Assembly: GCF_047730085.1 (NCBI RefSeq)
Contig: NZ_CP159830.1
Coordinates: forward strand, 2,294,001 to 2,358,000
Reading direction: 5' to 3'
From: Njordibacter sp937773555
GTDB lineage: Bacteria; Pseudomonadota; Gammaproteobacteria; Pseudomonadales; Balneatricaceae
Length of the DNA stretch: 64,000 nucleotides
Shown here: in pieces, positions 33,330 through 41,814 of the stretch
Layout: every line of letters starts with the position of its first letter
How positions within the stretch are numbered: position 1 is the stretch's first letter
Program-made: the position numbers and the translations under genes
The notes under the pieces: model-generated
What the model saw: the letters and a program-made list of their open reading frames with translations, nothing else
What the model was told of the DNA's origin: nothing
Database searches by the model: none

Positions 33330-34391
33330 ATGAACACCAATACACAAAAAGTTGAAATGCAACATGCTTATGCTGCTCAGATCGGGCGGAAATACTGGAT
33401 TATGGCGATCATTATTAGCCTTTTAATAATAAGTTTTTTTATCGACGTATCTACTGGTCCCGGCAACTATCCACTTTCCACTGTGTTGGGGGTGTTTTCT
33501 GAACCTGAATCCCATGGTATTAGGCTACAAGTTATCATGTGGGATTATCGTCTTCCTATTGCTGTCACTGCTGTATTAGTGGGTGCTCTTTTAGGATTAG
33601 CAGGGGCCCAGATGCAAACCATCCTCAATAACCCGTTGGCAGAGCCATTTACTCTTGGCGTCTCTGCTGCTGCCAGTTTTGGTGCATCCTTGGCCATTGT
33701 ACTTGGGTTTAGCGTTGTCCCTGGTGTGGGGGGATTGCTTGTTACTGCAAATGCGTTTGTATTTTCACTTATGACTTGTGGGTTTATTTTGTTTGCAACT
33801 CGCCTAAAAGGTGTGGGCTCTGAAACCATGATTCTTTTTGGTATAGCTATATTTTTCACTTTTTCAGCCCTACTTGCCCTAATGCAGTACATGGCATCTG
33901 AAGATCAGATTGCCCGTATTGTGTTTTGGATGATGGGCTCTTTGAGTCGCGCAAGCTGGGATAAAATCGCTTTGGGCGGAATTCTTCTGGCCATAGCTAT
34001 TCCGTTTAGTTTGCTGAGAACCTGGCCCATGACCGCCCTAAGAATGGGGGAAGTGACTGCAAACAGTATGGGTGTTGACGTGCCTCGACTAAGAGTCGAG
34101 ATGCTAATTTGCATTTCGTTGTTAGCTGCAACAGCTGTATCATTTGTGGGCACGGTCGGGTTTGTTGGGCTAGTCGGGCCACATATTGCCCGCTTACTAG
34201 TAGGTGAAGATCAACGTTTCTTCGTGCCTCTGGCTGCCATTATTGGCGCGCTTGTGCTGTCCCTCACCTCACTGATATCTAAATCAATTACACCGGGGAT
34301 TATTTATCCCATTGGCATAATAACCTCTCTAATTGGTGTGCCCGTGTTTGTCTCCATTATTTTAAGTACGCGTCGGGAGAAATTATCATAA
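33330..34391 (+). CDS. FecCD-family ABC permease
   Basis: 353-residue inner-membrane permease of the FecCD/BtuC type with about ten TM helices. Family blocks seen: DYRLPIAVTAVLVGALLGLAGAQMQTILNNPLAEPFTLGVSAAASFGA (here as RLPIAVTAVLVGALLGLAG and NPLAEPFTLGVSAAA), and FVGTVGFVGLVGPHIARLLVG near the C terminus. AGGAGG is present upstream, although the ATG at 33330 is about 12 nt away; a second GAAGGGG is nearer. Its TAA overlaps the ATPase start by one base (taATG). Works as a homodimer with the downstream ATPase. Confidence 0.93.
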   Translation: MNTNTQKVEMQHAYAAQIGRKYWIMAIIISLLIISFFIDVSTGPGNYPLSTVLGVFSEPESHGIRLQVIMWDYRLPIAVTAVLVGALLGLAGAQMQTILNNPLAEPFTLGVSAAASFGASLAIVLGFSVVPGVGGLLVTANAFVFSLMTCGFILFATRLKGVGSETMILFGIAIFFTFSALLALMQYMASEDQIARIVFWMMGSLSRASWDKIALGGILLAIAIPFSLLRTWPMTALRMGEVTANSMGVDVPRLRVEMLICISLLAATAVSFVGTVGFVGLVGPHIARLLVGEDQRFFVPLAAIIGALVLSLTSLISKSITPGIIYPIGIITSLIGVPVFVSIILSTRREKLS

Positions 34392-35194
34392 TGTTATCTA
34401 TAAACCATATCTATGCCGGATATCCTGGTAAGAAAGTGCTTAAGGATATATCAATTTCAAACTTGGAGGGTGGTGAGCTAGTGGGGTTGATCGGCCCGAA
34501 CGCATCGGGTAAATCAACGCTTTTCAAGTCTATTGCAGGTCTAATCAAACCCTTGTCAGGAAGCATTGACCTAGGCAGTGTCGAATTAACTCAGTTGCAT
34601 AGGCGGAATCAGGCGCGGCTAGTAGCCTATATGCCTCAGGCTGTCGGTTGTAATGCCATACTTACTGTGTTTGAAAGTGTACTTTTAGCATTAAAACAAA
34701 CCACAGGTTGGCGAGTAGGTAAAGCAGACTTGCACCAAGTGTCTCAAGTACTAGATACGCTGGAGCTAGCGCATTTAGCAAACCGAGGGATCGCAGACCT
34801 CAGTGGTGGGCAAGCGCAAATGGTGGCGGTAGCACAAACCCTAGTTCGTGCGCCTGCCGTTATTTTGTTAGACGAGCCAACTAGCGCCCTAGATTTGCAT
34901 CATCAGTTATCAATAATGAATGCGATTCACATAGAGACGAAGCGGCGTAAACCGATTGTCATGGCAGCACTTCATGATCTTAATTTGGCAGCTAAGTTCT
35001 GCGATCGTTTAATCTTATTAAATGATGGGCGCATTATCGCTGATGGAACGCCAGAGCTAATCCTAAAAATGCCAGAACTTGGAGAAACCTACGGGGTTTC
35101 TGCTGGAGTTGAGCGAACCACCCGTGGCGCCTTGTATGTAGATGCACATTTGACATCTAGCGTGGCATTAAGTTGTAACTATGTTAGCGCATAA
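34391..35194 (+). CDS. Iron-complex ABC transporter ATPase (FecE/FhuC type)
   Basis: 267-residue ABC ATPase. It has Walker A GLIGPNASGKSTLFK (about 33-44), the Q-loop AYMPQ, signature LSGGQAQMV, Walker B VILLDEPTSALDL and the switch His in ALHDLNLAAKFCD. The order and FhuC/FecE-like C-terminal segment (GRIIADGTPELIL) match iron-complex importers. It starts in the permease stop codon, so translation is coupled. Completes a receptor-permease-ATPase set under a Fur-like box. No TonB-dependent outer-membrane receptor lies in the window. Confidence 0.94.
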   Translation: MLSINHIYAGYPGKKVLKDISISNLEGGELVGLIGPNASGKSTLFKSIAGLIKPLSGSIDLGSVELTQLHRRNQARLVAYMPQAVGCNAILTVFESVLLALKQTTGWRVGKADLHQVSQVLDTLELAHLANRGIADLSGGQAQMVAVAQTLVRAPAVILLDEPTSALDLHHQLSIMNAIHIETKRRKPIVMAALHDLNLAAKFCDRLILLNDGRIIADGTPELILKMPELGETYGVSAGVERTTRGALYVDAHLTSSVALSCNYVSA

Positions 35195-35279
35195 TAATAC
35201 AGGTAGGTTTAGCTAAATCAGACAAGGAAGTCACACACCGAATTGGCTAAACAATAATAGTTTTGGAGTAAATTTAGTA

Positions 35280-35957
35280 ATGAGCAACAGTATTTTTAAA
35301 ACGTGGTCTGAAGATGACCAGGATATGGAAGTTCGTCATCAAAGGCATTGGCAACATTTGATCGATCTTATTGAGGAACCTATTCTGAACGGTCTCACTG
35401 TGTTGGATTTTGGTTGTAATCAGGGTGGATTTCTAAGGGCTCTTTATGCTCGAAAGCCATTCTTAGCAGGCGTGGGTGTAGATATAGTCGAACAGTCAGT
35501 TGCCGTAGGTGAATCTCGAAAAGGTAATTTACCCCTCTCCTATGAAGTCACAACTACACCAGAACATCACACAAATAAGTTTGATGTGGCATTTAGTAAT
35601 GCCGTAATTTATTTGATTGAGGACCTCAATAATCACGCTAAGATTATCAAAACTATGTTAAAACCTGGTGGCGTCTATTATGTCACTCATTCTGAATACC
35701 AACTTGGAGATGAACTGGAATCGATGCAAGCTAGAATCAATGCCTATAGCCCAATGCCAATGCACAATCACACACTCTCCCAGATCGCTCAAGCCTTTAT
35801 AAATTCAGGTTTTTCTGTGGGTGTTCAACTTTTCCGCGCAGATGGCTTTATATCAATTGATCGGGAGCAGCTTGGGACTAAAGAAGTGATCGATAAGGTA
35901 CGTCATGCTAGTGTGCAAAAGCATATATTCCGGATGCGGTCACCAATAAAGGTCTAA
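35280..35957 (+). CDS. Class I SAM-dependent methyltransferase
   Basis: 225-residue Rossmann-fold methyltransferase. Motif I is LTVLDFGCNQGGFLRAL (about 39-55), the acidic end of beta-2 is GVGVDIVEQSV, motif IV is FDVAFSNAVIYLIEDL and post-motif is LKPGGVYYVTHSEY. It begins 85 bp after the ABC ATPase, in the same direction, with no strong terminator between, so it may be part of the Fur-controlled unit. Substrate is unknown: a siderophore, a metal chelate or an unrelated metabolite are all possible. A weak hairpin at 36023-36048 follows. Confidence 0.82.
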   Translation: MSNSIFKTWSEDDQDMEVRHQRHWQHLIDLIEEPILNGLTVLDFGCNQGGFLRALYARKPFLAGVGVDIVEQSVAVGESRKGNLPLSYEVTTTPEHHTNKFDVAFSNAVIYLIEDLNNHAKIIKTMLKPGGVYYVTHSEYQLGDELESMQARINAYSPMPMHNHTLSQIAQAFINSGFSVGVQLFRADGFISIDREQLGTKEVIDKVRHASVQKHIFRMRSPIKV

Positions 35958-36348
35958 TGAATGGGCCTCAACACACTAGAGATTACTAATCGAAGTAAGG
36001 CAGAATTATAAAACTACTCTTTGGCCAGATAACACGGAAACTCTGGTCAGCTTTATTATAGCCATCGGGAATGACCTAAAGCATCCAATTTTAAGCCTAA
36101 CCATGTGGGTTGTAATTTAAACCCTATTCTTGTGCATGGAGTTGCACACTCGTTAACACTTTTTAGGCATAGTACCTCCCTCCTTTTTTTAAGTATCCAA
36201 TGGGTCTGTATACCAGAAAATTAATCTACCCATATAGTCACTCACATAAGCTAACCTGCAGCGTTTAAGACCCATTTATTTTCTCGCCACACTCCTGTTA
36301 TTAAGGTATTGTTTACGCTTAGGCGGTTGATCTAATTAAGGAACTTAA
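35958..36348. other. Intergenic region after methyltransferase
   Basis: About 390 bp without a supported gene. GGCCAGA (36023-36029) pairs with TCTGGTC (36042-36048, one G-U) in front of CTTTATTAT: a weak terminator candidate for the methyltransferase gene. A pyrimidine-rich run (CCTCCCTCC and seven T) lies near 36175-36190. The remainder presumably holds the promoter for the SMR gene. Confidence 0.45.
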
Positions 36349-36681
36349 ATGAAAAGTTGGTTTTTACTATTTTTAGCTGTAGTGTTTGAGGTGGTAGGCA
36401 CTTCAGCCATCAAACAGTCTGCTGGGTTTACCAAGTTCTTTCCTTCTTTAGCGGTTGCTGTCTGTTTTGTGGTGTCGTTTTACCTATTAACTTTTTCCCT
36501 AAAAGTTCTCCCTATTGGCGTGGTCTATGCGGTGTGGTCAGGCATGGGTATTGTGCTTATTTCAGTCATTGGTCATTGGTTCTTTAATGAGCGACTTGAT
36601 ACCCCAGCGATCATCGGCATCAGTTTTATTCTTTCTGGTGTCATTATTATGCAAATTTTTTCTAGGGCCGTTGCTCACTAA
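36349..36681 (+). CDS. Small multidrug resistance (SMR) family transporter, EmrE-like
   Basis: 110-residue, four-TM proton antiporter subunit that works as a dimer. Glu14 in FEVVGTSAIK is the essential proton/substrate carboxylate. YAVWSGMGIVLISVIG and LDTPAIIGISFILSGVIIM are near-identical in pattern to E. coli EmrE. SMR proteins export quaternary cations. EmrE has been reported to move choline and betaine, which is relevant because the next gene, 24 bp downstream, is betI. AAGGAAC lies upstream of the ATG. A choline/betaine or quaternary-ammonium efflux role is inferred from context. Confidence 0.92.
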   Translation: MKSWFLLFLAVVFEVVGTSAIKQSAGFTKFFPSLAVAVCFVVSFYLLTFSLKVLPIGVVYAVWSGMGIVLISVIGHWFFNERLDTPAIIGISFILSGVIIMQIFSRAVAH

Positions 36682-36705
36682 ATTAACCCGTAATAGGACT
36701 TCCTT

Positions 36706-37296
36706 ATGCCCAAAATAGGCATGCCAGAAATTAGGCGCCCTCAACTGATACGCGCCACTATGGAAGTTATTAAGCAAGTAGGGTTTCTTAATGCTTCGGT
36801 GGCTAAAATTGGTCAACAAGCTAGTATTTCCCCAAGCATTATTAATCATTATTTTGATGGCAAAAGCGGCCTTGTAGAGGCCACTATGCGAAGTATTTTA
36901 AAAGACCTTGCCACCGGCATTAACATGCGCCTAGCTAACGTACCTAAAGACGATATGGTGGGGCGTATAGAAGCCATTGTAGGAGAAAATTTTAGCACCC
37001 ACCAACAAGATGAAGCGGTGGTAAAAACTTGGCTCGCTTTTTGGGCTCAAGCTATGCATGACCCTGCGTTAAACCGCTTACAGCGAGTGAATGAAAAACG
37101 CCTACTGTCTTACTTAAGGTTTGAGTTAAAGCGCTGCATGCCTCATCAGCAGGCGCAAATGGTGGCAACAAGCATAGCTGCACTTATTGATGGGATTTGG
37201 TTACGAGGTGCTCTTAATCCCCAAGGCATTGACTCAAGTTTAGCCCGCCAAGTCATTACAGACTATTTGTCGTTGTACCTAAAGACAGAGTCTTAA
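36706..37296 (+). CDS. betI: Transcriptional repressor BetI
   Basis: 196-residue TetR-family, choline-sensing repressor. The start MPKIGMPEIRRPQLIRAT, HTH region ISPSIINHYFDGKSGLVEATMR and C-terminal KTWLAFWAQAMHDP and IAALIDGIWLRGAL match E. coli BetI throughout. It controls choline oxidation genes. Unusually it is separated from betA and betB by two unrelated genes and is instead paired with an SMR transporter. Its 3' end overlaps the convergent amine oxidase gene by 4 bp. A candidate operator lies upstream of betB. Confidence 0.94.
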   Translation: MPKIGMPEIRRPQLIRATMEVIKQVGFLNASVAKIGQQASISPSIINHYFDGKSGLVEATMRSILKDLATGINMRLANVPKDDMVGRIEAIVGENFSTHQQDEAVVKTWLAFWAQAMHDPALNRLQRVNEKRLLSYLRFELKRCMPHQQAQMVATSIAALIDGIWLRGALNPQGIDSSLARQVITDYLSLYLKTES

Positions 37297-38399
37297 TGAT
37301 TAACACCATATACTATCAGGTCATTAAACACTTTTTCTGCTGCTTCTAACGCCCCTTCAACTAAGCCACTAAATCCCTTTGCTGTTTCAGCAGATGAGAA
37401 CATAATGCGGCCTTGCCATAAGTGGTCCAGCTCTGTTAACGAACCACACTGGGGCTGCACTTTTTGCTCAACATCAGCCGCTGTCGCTGTCAGTGGGTCA
37501 GCAGCCCAGTCTTGCAATGAAACCTGCAGGGGGTGAGCAGCTTCGGGACCAAACATTTGCCTTAACTGGGTGATCGCTTGTTCTATTAACTTCTTTTCAG
37601 GTACTTGTCTTTGTTGCACCGGCCAGCCAAAAAAACCAAAAAGGGCTCCTCTAGATTCATTTTCAGGGGAGGCGTCGTGAATTTCTGATAATGGGCCAAT
37701 ACGACTCACACCGTCTCCAGACAACCCATGGTCACGCCAAAACGGCTTGGAGTAGACTGCTGTAAACTTACTTTGACCTGCCATCCATGTAGGGATATCA
37801 CCCATCACTTGAGTTTGTTCAGGCTTCAACTTTGGGAAGAAGCTAATAGACTTGGCGACTAACCGAGGTGGCACTGCCAGCACAATTCGCTGAGCGAGTA
37901 TGGTTTTAGTACCACAAGAGGTTGCGCACTTGACACTCACCCCTGCCTCAGCTTGAGTAATGCTGCGCACTGTATGGTTTAACCAAACTCGTTCAGCCTC
38001 TAACTTAGTGGACAGGCGATCTATAATGCTTTGTTGGCCTCCCTGAACTCTCAAGGACCCAGACATCGGTGCAGCATTAATGGTTGTATCGATGGATCCA
38101 AATTGATCCTGGTACACTAGAGTGCCTTGGTCATACTGGGGGTAAAGCTTGATACCAAGCTGCCTAGCAAGCTGGTTTATTCTCGGTTGGTTTGGCCACA
38201 CCCATGAAGGCCCTAGATCATAGCGATGATGACCAGATTCGGGCTGAACCCCTTCGGCCATTGATTGGGACACAATACGGCCTCCCAGCCTGAACCGTGC
38301 ATCAATTAAGCAATAGTGAGTGCCTCGCTGTTGCAGCAGCTGGGCCAAGCGCATACCACTTATTCCAGCACCGACAATAAGCACCTCATACATTAGCAT
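37293..38399 (-). CDS. Flavin-containing amine oxidase family protein
   Basis: 368-residue FAD enzyme of the monoamine/polyamine oxidase superfamily. The N-terminal dinucleotide fold VLIVGAGISGMRLAQLL (about 6-22), the GGRI motif (LGGRIVSQ) and the C-terminal FAD-binding EGALEAAEKV are present. SGSLRVQGGQQSIIDRLS matches the GG doublet region of amine oxidases. The protein is short for the family (usual about 450). Substrate unknown; amine, phytoene-like or protoporphyrinogen relatives exist. It lies 34 bp downstream of the GT2-YdjC fusion gene on the same strand, and they could be co-transcribed. Confidence 0.82.
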   Translation of the reverse strand: MLMYEVLIVGAGISGMRLAQLLQQRGTHYCLIDARFRLGGRIVSQSMAEGVQPESGHHRYDLGPSWVWPNQPRINQLARQLGIKLYPQYDQGTLVYQDQFGSIDTTINAAPMSGSLRVQGGQQSIIDRLSTKLEAERVWLNHTVRSITQAEAGVSVKCATSCGTKTILAQRIVLAVPPRLVAKSISFFPKLKPEQTQVMGDIPTWMAGQSKFTAVYSKPFWRDHGLSGDGVSRIGPLSEIHDASPENESRGALFGFFGWPVQQRQVPEKKLIEQAITQLRQMFGPEAAHPLQVSLQDWAADPLTATAADVEQKVQPQCGSLTELDHLWQGRIMFSSAETAKGFSGLVEGALEAAEKVFNDLIVYGVNH

Positions 38400-38433
38400 T
38401 CATCCAAAATGTTGCTAAAGGTCAATGTTCCAG

Positions 38434-39996
38434 TTAGCGACTTAAATTATACAAGGCCCAAAATTCATCAACCCGTGCACCATCATAATGGTCAGAGTAT
38501 TCTTCTGGCAATAGCTGCAAGTCGCCGTGGGTTGCTGGGTGACAAATGATTTCTGTAGGCTCAGTGACCTTATCTAACTGACCTTGCCACTGATTGCGTA
38601 AGACAAACTGCTTACGGCCAGGGTATTTAAACGGCAGGTAAGATAAACCGGTGCGATCTGCAGCACGCTTTGCGGTAAGAGAAAACCAACACAGTAAAAA
38701 TTGGGGTTTACCGAATAAACCCCAGTCCAGTACCAGCCTAGTGTGGCCTAGACCTAACATTTTTGCGTGAGGCGCAATACACTCAATAACCCCCGGCAAC
38801 AAATGGACATGGTGGTGTGAATCGAAATAACTTAATACCACACCGTGTTCTTGCAACCCCTTTACTTGCAGAGTGAACTCTTGCTCTATATCTTTCAGCA
38901 ATGCTCCTGATAAAGTACGGCAGCCAAACCAACTTTGTTTAATTAAATGCATCAAGGGTGGCGTTTTTGCAAGGCCATCACCCTGATGACATCCAGATTT
39001 TTGACCTAAAAGTACGCCATTAGTCAAGTTAAAGTGCAAGCCTAGCTGAATGCCAGGAACGGCTTTTAACTCATCAAGCAAATATTTTTTATGCAAGCTA
39101 TTGGCCATAATTGAAACACGTTTAATAACCCCTAACTGCGCCAGCTTAAGCATACCTTCGTTAACCGCAGGAGAAATACCCCAGTCGTCAGAGGTGATTT
39201 GTAGCAATTCATTCTGGGTTTTACTCAGCGCTAATCGTGGTAGGTATTCACCACGAATTTTTTTGTATTTGAGATGTATTAAGGACCTAGTGGAGCGAAT
39301 CAGTTCACTACCCAGGCTCAGGGTAGATTGGCCATGGTCGTGAATCAACGTGACTGGAATAGAAGTCACCTTGTCACCATGGCCTTGTGCCAATAAAAAC
39401 ATTTCCACATCGTACGAGAAGCCATGGCAGGTTAGGTGACAAAAAAGAGTGGTGGCAAAATCTCTCGTCATGAGTTTTATGCCACACTGTGTGTCAGACT
39501 GTTGAATACCAAATAGCAGCCTCACTGCTCTGTTATAGAGTAAGCCAAACATATGCCGTTTAAATAACGAGGGTAACAATGCAGTGGGCAAGTGGACCCT
39601 ACTTTTCACCAAGCGGCGGTTTCCTACTGCTAAGCTAGAGCCACTTTTAATAGCTTCTTCAGCTTGTTTTAAAAAAGCTAAATCAAACGGAAGATCTGCA
39701 TCAATAAAGCTAATCAAGTTGTACTGCGTTTTTAGAAAAGCTGATTGGAGAGCTGCCCCCTTGCCTGCTGGCGACAAGTGTTGATGTAATACAACGCGGG
39801 GGTCATCAGCAAACTGCGCTGTTAACGTAGCGTGGGATTTTTGAACCTCAGTTAGTTCACCATTAACACACACCACTACTTCAAACTTAGCGTTCCAGTG
39901 CTGCTGCAAATAGTCTAGCAACACTTCTACCTTGTGCAGAATAAACCCACCACTGGCTTTGGCGGGAATAATAATGGATAAATCTCGATTAACCAT
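38434..39996 (-). CDS. Fused GT2 glycosyltransferase and YdjC/ChbG-family deacetylase
   Basis: 520-residue two-domain protein. The N-terminal domain (about 1-250) is a DPM1/ArnC-like GT2: LSIIIPAKASGG, GKGAALQSAF, the metal/nucleotide motif FIDADLPFD (Asp99, Asp101) and SDTQCGIKLMTRD. It lacks the two C-terminal TM helices of ArnC. The C-terminal domain (about 263-520) is YdjC/ChbG: metal Asp pair in TSDDWGISPAVNEG (270-271), LGLHFNLTNG (His321) and FDSHHHVHLLPG (394-398). In Francisella, separate proteins FlmF2 (a GT2 making undecaprenyl-phosphate-GalNAc) and NaxD (a YdjC deacetylase) act in sequence to modify lipid A; this protein looks like the two in one chain. The reading frame is unbroken through the junction. 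Function inferred. Confidence 0.87.
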   Translation of the reverse strand: MVNRDLSIIIPAKASGGFILHKVEVLLDYLQQHWNAKFEVVVCVNGELTEVQKSHATLTAQFADDPRVVLHQHLSPAGKGAALQSAFLKTQYNLISFIDADLPFDLAFLKQAEEAIKSGSSLAVGNRRLVKSRVHLPTALLPSLFKRHMFGLLYNRAVRLLFGIQQSDTQCGIKLMTRDFATTLFCHLTCHGFSYDVEMFLLAQGHGDKVTSIPVTLIHDHGQSTLSLGSELIRSTRSLIHLKYKKIRGEYLPRLALSKTQNELLQITSDDWGISPAVNEGMLKLAQLGVIKRVSIMANSLHKKYLLDELKAVPGIQLGLHFNLTNGVLLGQKSGCHQGDGLAKTPPLMHLIKQSWFGCRTLSGALLKDIEQEFTLQVKGLQEHGVVLSYFDSHHHVHLLPGVIECIAPHAKMLGLGHTRLVLDWGLFGKPQFLLCWFSLTAKRAADRTGLSYLPFKYPGRKQFVLRNQWQGQLDKVTEPTEIICHPATHGDLQLLPEEYSDHYDGARVDEFWALYNLSR

Positions 39997-40097
39997 AGAT
40001 TGGCAGCTGTCTCTTAGAACAAACTCAAAGAATTATTGTAATACAACCACTGCACGCTGTCGTGAATTTTAAAGCGCATCACAGCACCTTAAGTGCG

Positions 40098-41801
40098 TTA
40101 ATCACCCATTAATTCAAAAGTGCGCACCGGGGTACCCGTGCGCTGTAAATGTTGCCATTGGTCTGCGATCCACACATTAGCATCTGCAGGTGACAACGGC
40201 TTTTTACCTAGGATTAAGTCCGCTGCTTTCTCTGCTACCATGATAGTTGGCGCGTTTAAGTTGCCATTCGTAATTACTGGAAAGATAGAGGAATCGACTA
40301 CTCTTAACCCTTTTAAACCACGCACTTTGCATTGGCTATCAAGCACTGCCATAACATCTTCATCTGCTCCCATCTTGCAAGTACAGGACGGATGGTAGGC
40401 ACTTTCAACATTCTCTTTCACCCAGGCATCAATTTCATCATCAGTTTGTACGTTTTGTCCAGGCTGAATTTCTTCACCTTTAAATGGGTCTAGAGCGGGT
40501 TGATTAAGCAGTTCTCGGGTAAGGCGAATACAGTCGCGCCAGTCTTGCTTATCTTGTTCTGTGCCAATGTAGTTAAACACTATTTCTGGCGCATCACTTG
40601 CTTTGTTAGACACAATACGAATATGCCCACGACTACTTGGCTTATTAGGGCCTACATGAACCTGATACCCGTGCCCATCAAAGGCTGCATTACCATCGTA
40701 GCGCATGGCTGCTGGTAAAAAATGGTATTGGATGTTTGGCCATTTAAGGCCCGCACGTGAGCGAATAAAACCACAAGATTCAAAATGGTTAGTTGCACCT
40801 AATCCAGTTTTTGTAAGCAGCCAACGAGCACCTATTAAACCCATATTAAAGTAATCAAGCTTGCTATTAAGGCTGATAGGTTGGTTACACCGGTATTGAA
40901 AGTATACTTCAAGATGATCTTGCAGGTTTTCACCAACACCCGGTAAATCATGCACCAAGGGTACATGGGCGTCAGCTAACACTTGGGCAGGCCCTACGCC
41001 AGACAGCTGCAGTAATTGTGGAGAGCCCACAGAACCTGCACTTAATATCACTTCTTTACTAGCATAGACCTGCTTCAGCTGGCTACCTTGAAGGTATTCC
41101 ACCCCCGTAGCTTGTAGGCCATCAAACAACACCTTTTGAGCCGTCACCTTTTTTATTAAGGTAAGGTTAGGACGCTTAAGGGCTCTGCGTAAATGTGCAT
41201 TACTGGTGCTGGAACGCACACCGCTTTTAACGGTCATGTGCATCGCACCAAAACCTTCTTGTTGCTCTCCATTAAAGTCTTTAGTGTATGGATACCCAGC
41301 TTCTTGGCCAGCATCAATGAAGGCTTGATAGAGAGGGTTGAGGCGCATGTTATTGCCACCGCAGGTGCCTACTGGGCCACTACCACCGCGATATTCGTCT
41401 TCACCACCTTGCCATGTTTCGGCCTGTTTAAAATACGGCAAGCAGTCTGCATAATTCCAACCCATTGCACCTTGCTCTTGCCACTGTTCATAATCCATTG
41501 CATGGCCACGTACATAAACCATGCCATTAATAGAAGATGAGCCCCCCAAAACTTTACCGCGGGGACAATGCATTTCACGGCCATCGAGCCCTGCTTCGGC
41601 TTGGCTGTGGAATTGCCAGGCGTATTTTTCTGTATTCATGGGGTAAGACAGAGCCGTGGGCATTTGAATGAAAATACTTTTATCAGTGCCTCCAGTTTCT
41701 AATAAGAGCACTCGATGCTCGCCACTTTGGCTAAGTCTGTTCGCCAATACGCAGCCAGCAGAACCTGCTCCAACAATAATGTAATCATATGTCTTAGTCA
41801 T
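40098..41801 (-). CDS. betA: Choline dehydrogenase BetA
   Basis: GMC-family flavoprotein, 567 residues, oxidising choline to betaine aldehyde (and on to glycine betaine) at the membrane. The FAD fold YIIVGAGSAGCVLANRLS (about 6-23), GMC signature 1 (GKVLGGSSSINGMVYVRG), signature 2 (SAGSVGSPQLLQLSGVGP) and the catalytic His in SAYHPSCTCKMG (about 465) are present. Length matches E. coli BetA (about 556). AGGAA lies 9 nt before the ATG; it starts 13 bp after betB, so betBA is an operon. Confidence 0.95.
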   Translation of the reverse strand: MTKTYDYIIVGAGSAGCVLANRLSQSGEHRVLLLETGGTDKSIFIQMPTALSYPMNTEKYAWQFHSQAEAGLDGREMHCPRGKVLGGSSSINGMVYVRGHAMDYEQWQEQGAMGWNYADCLPYFKQAETWQGGEDEYRGGSGPVGTCGGNNMRLNPLYQAFIDAGQEAGYPYTKDFNGEQQEGFGAMHMTVKSGVRSSTSNAHLRRALKRPNLTLIKKVTAQKVLFDGLQATGVEYLQGSQLKQVYASKEVILSAGSVGSPQLLQLSGVGPAQVLADAHVPLVHDLPGVGENLQDHLEVYFQYRCNQPISLNSKLDYFNMGLIGARWLLTKTGLGATNHFESCGFIRSRAGLKWPNIQYHFLPAAMRYDGNAAFDGHGYQVHVGPNKPSSRGHIRIVSNKASDAPEIVFNYIGTEQDKQDWRDCIRLTRELLNQPALDPFKGEEIQPGQNVQTDDEIDAWVKENVESAYHPSCTCKMGADEDVMAVLDSQCKVRGLKGLRVVDSSIFPVITNGNLNAPTIMVAEKAADLILGKKPLSPADANVWIADQWQHLQRTGTPVRTFELMGD

Positions 41802-41814
41802 GCTGAAGTATTCC

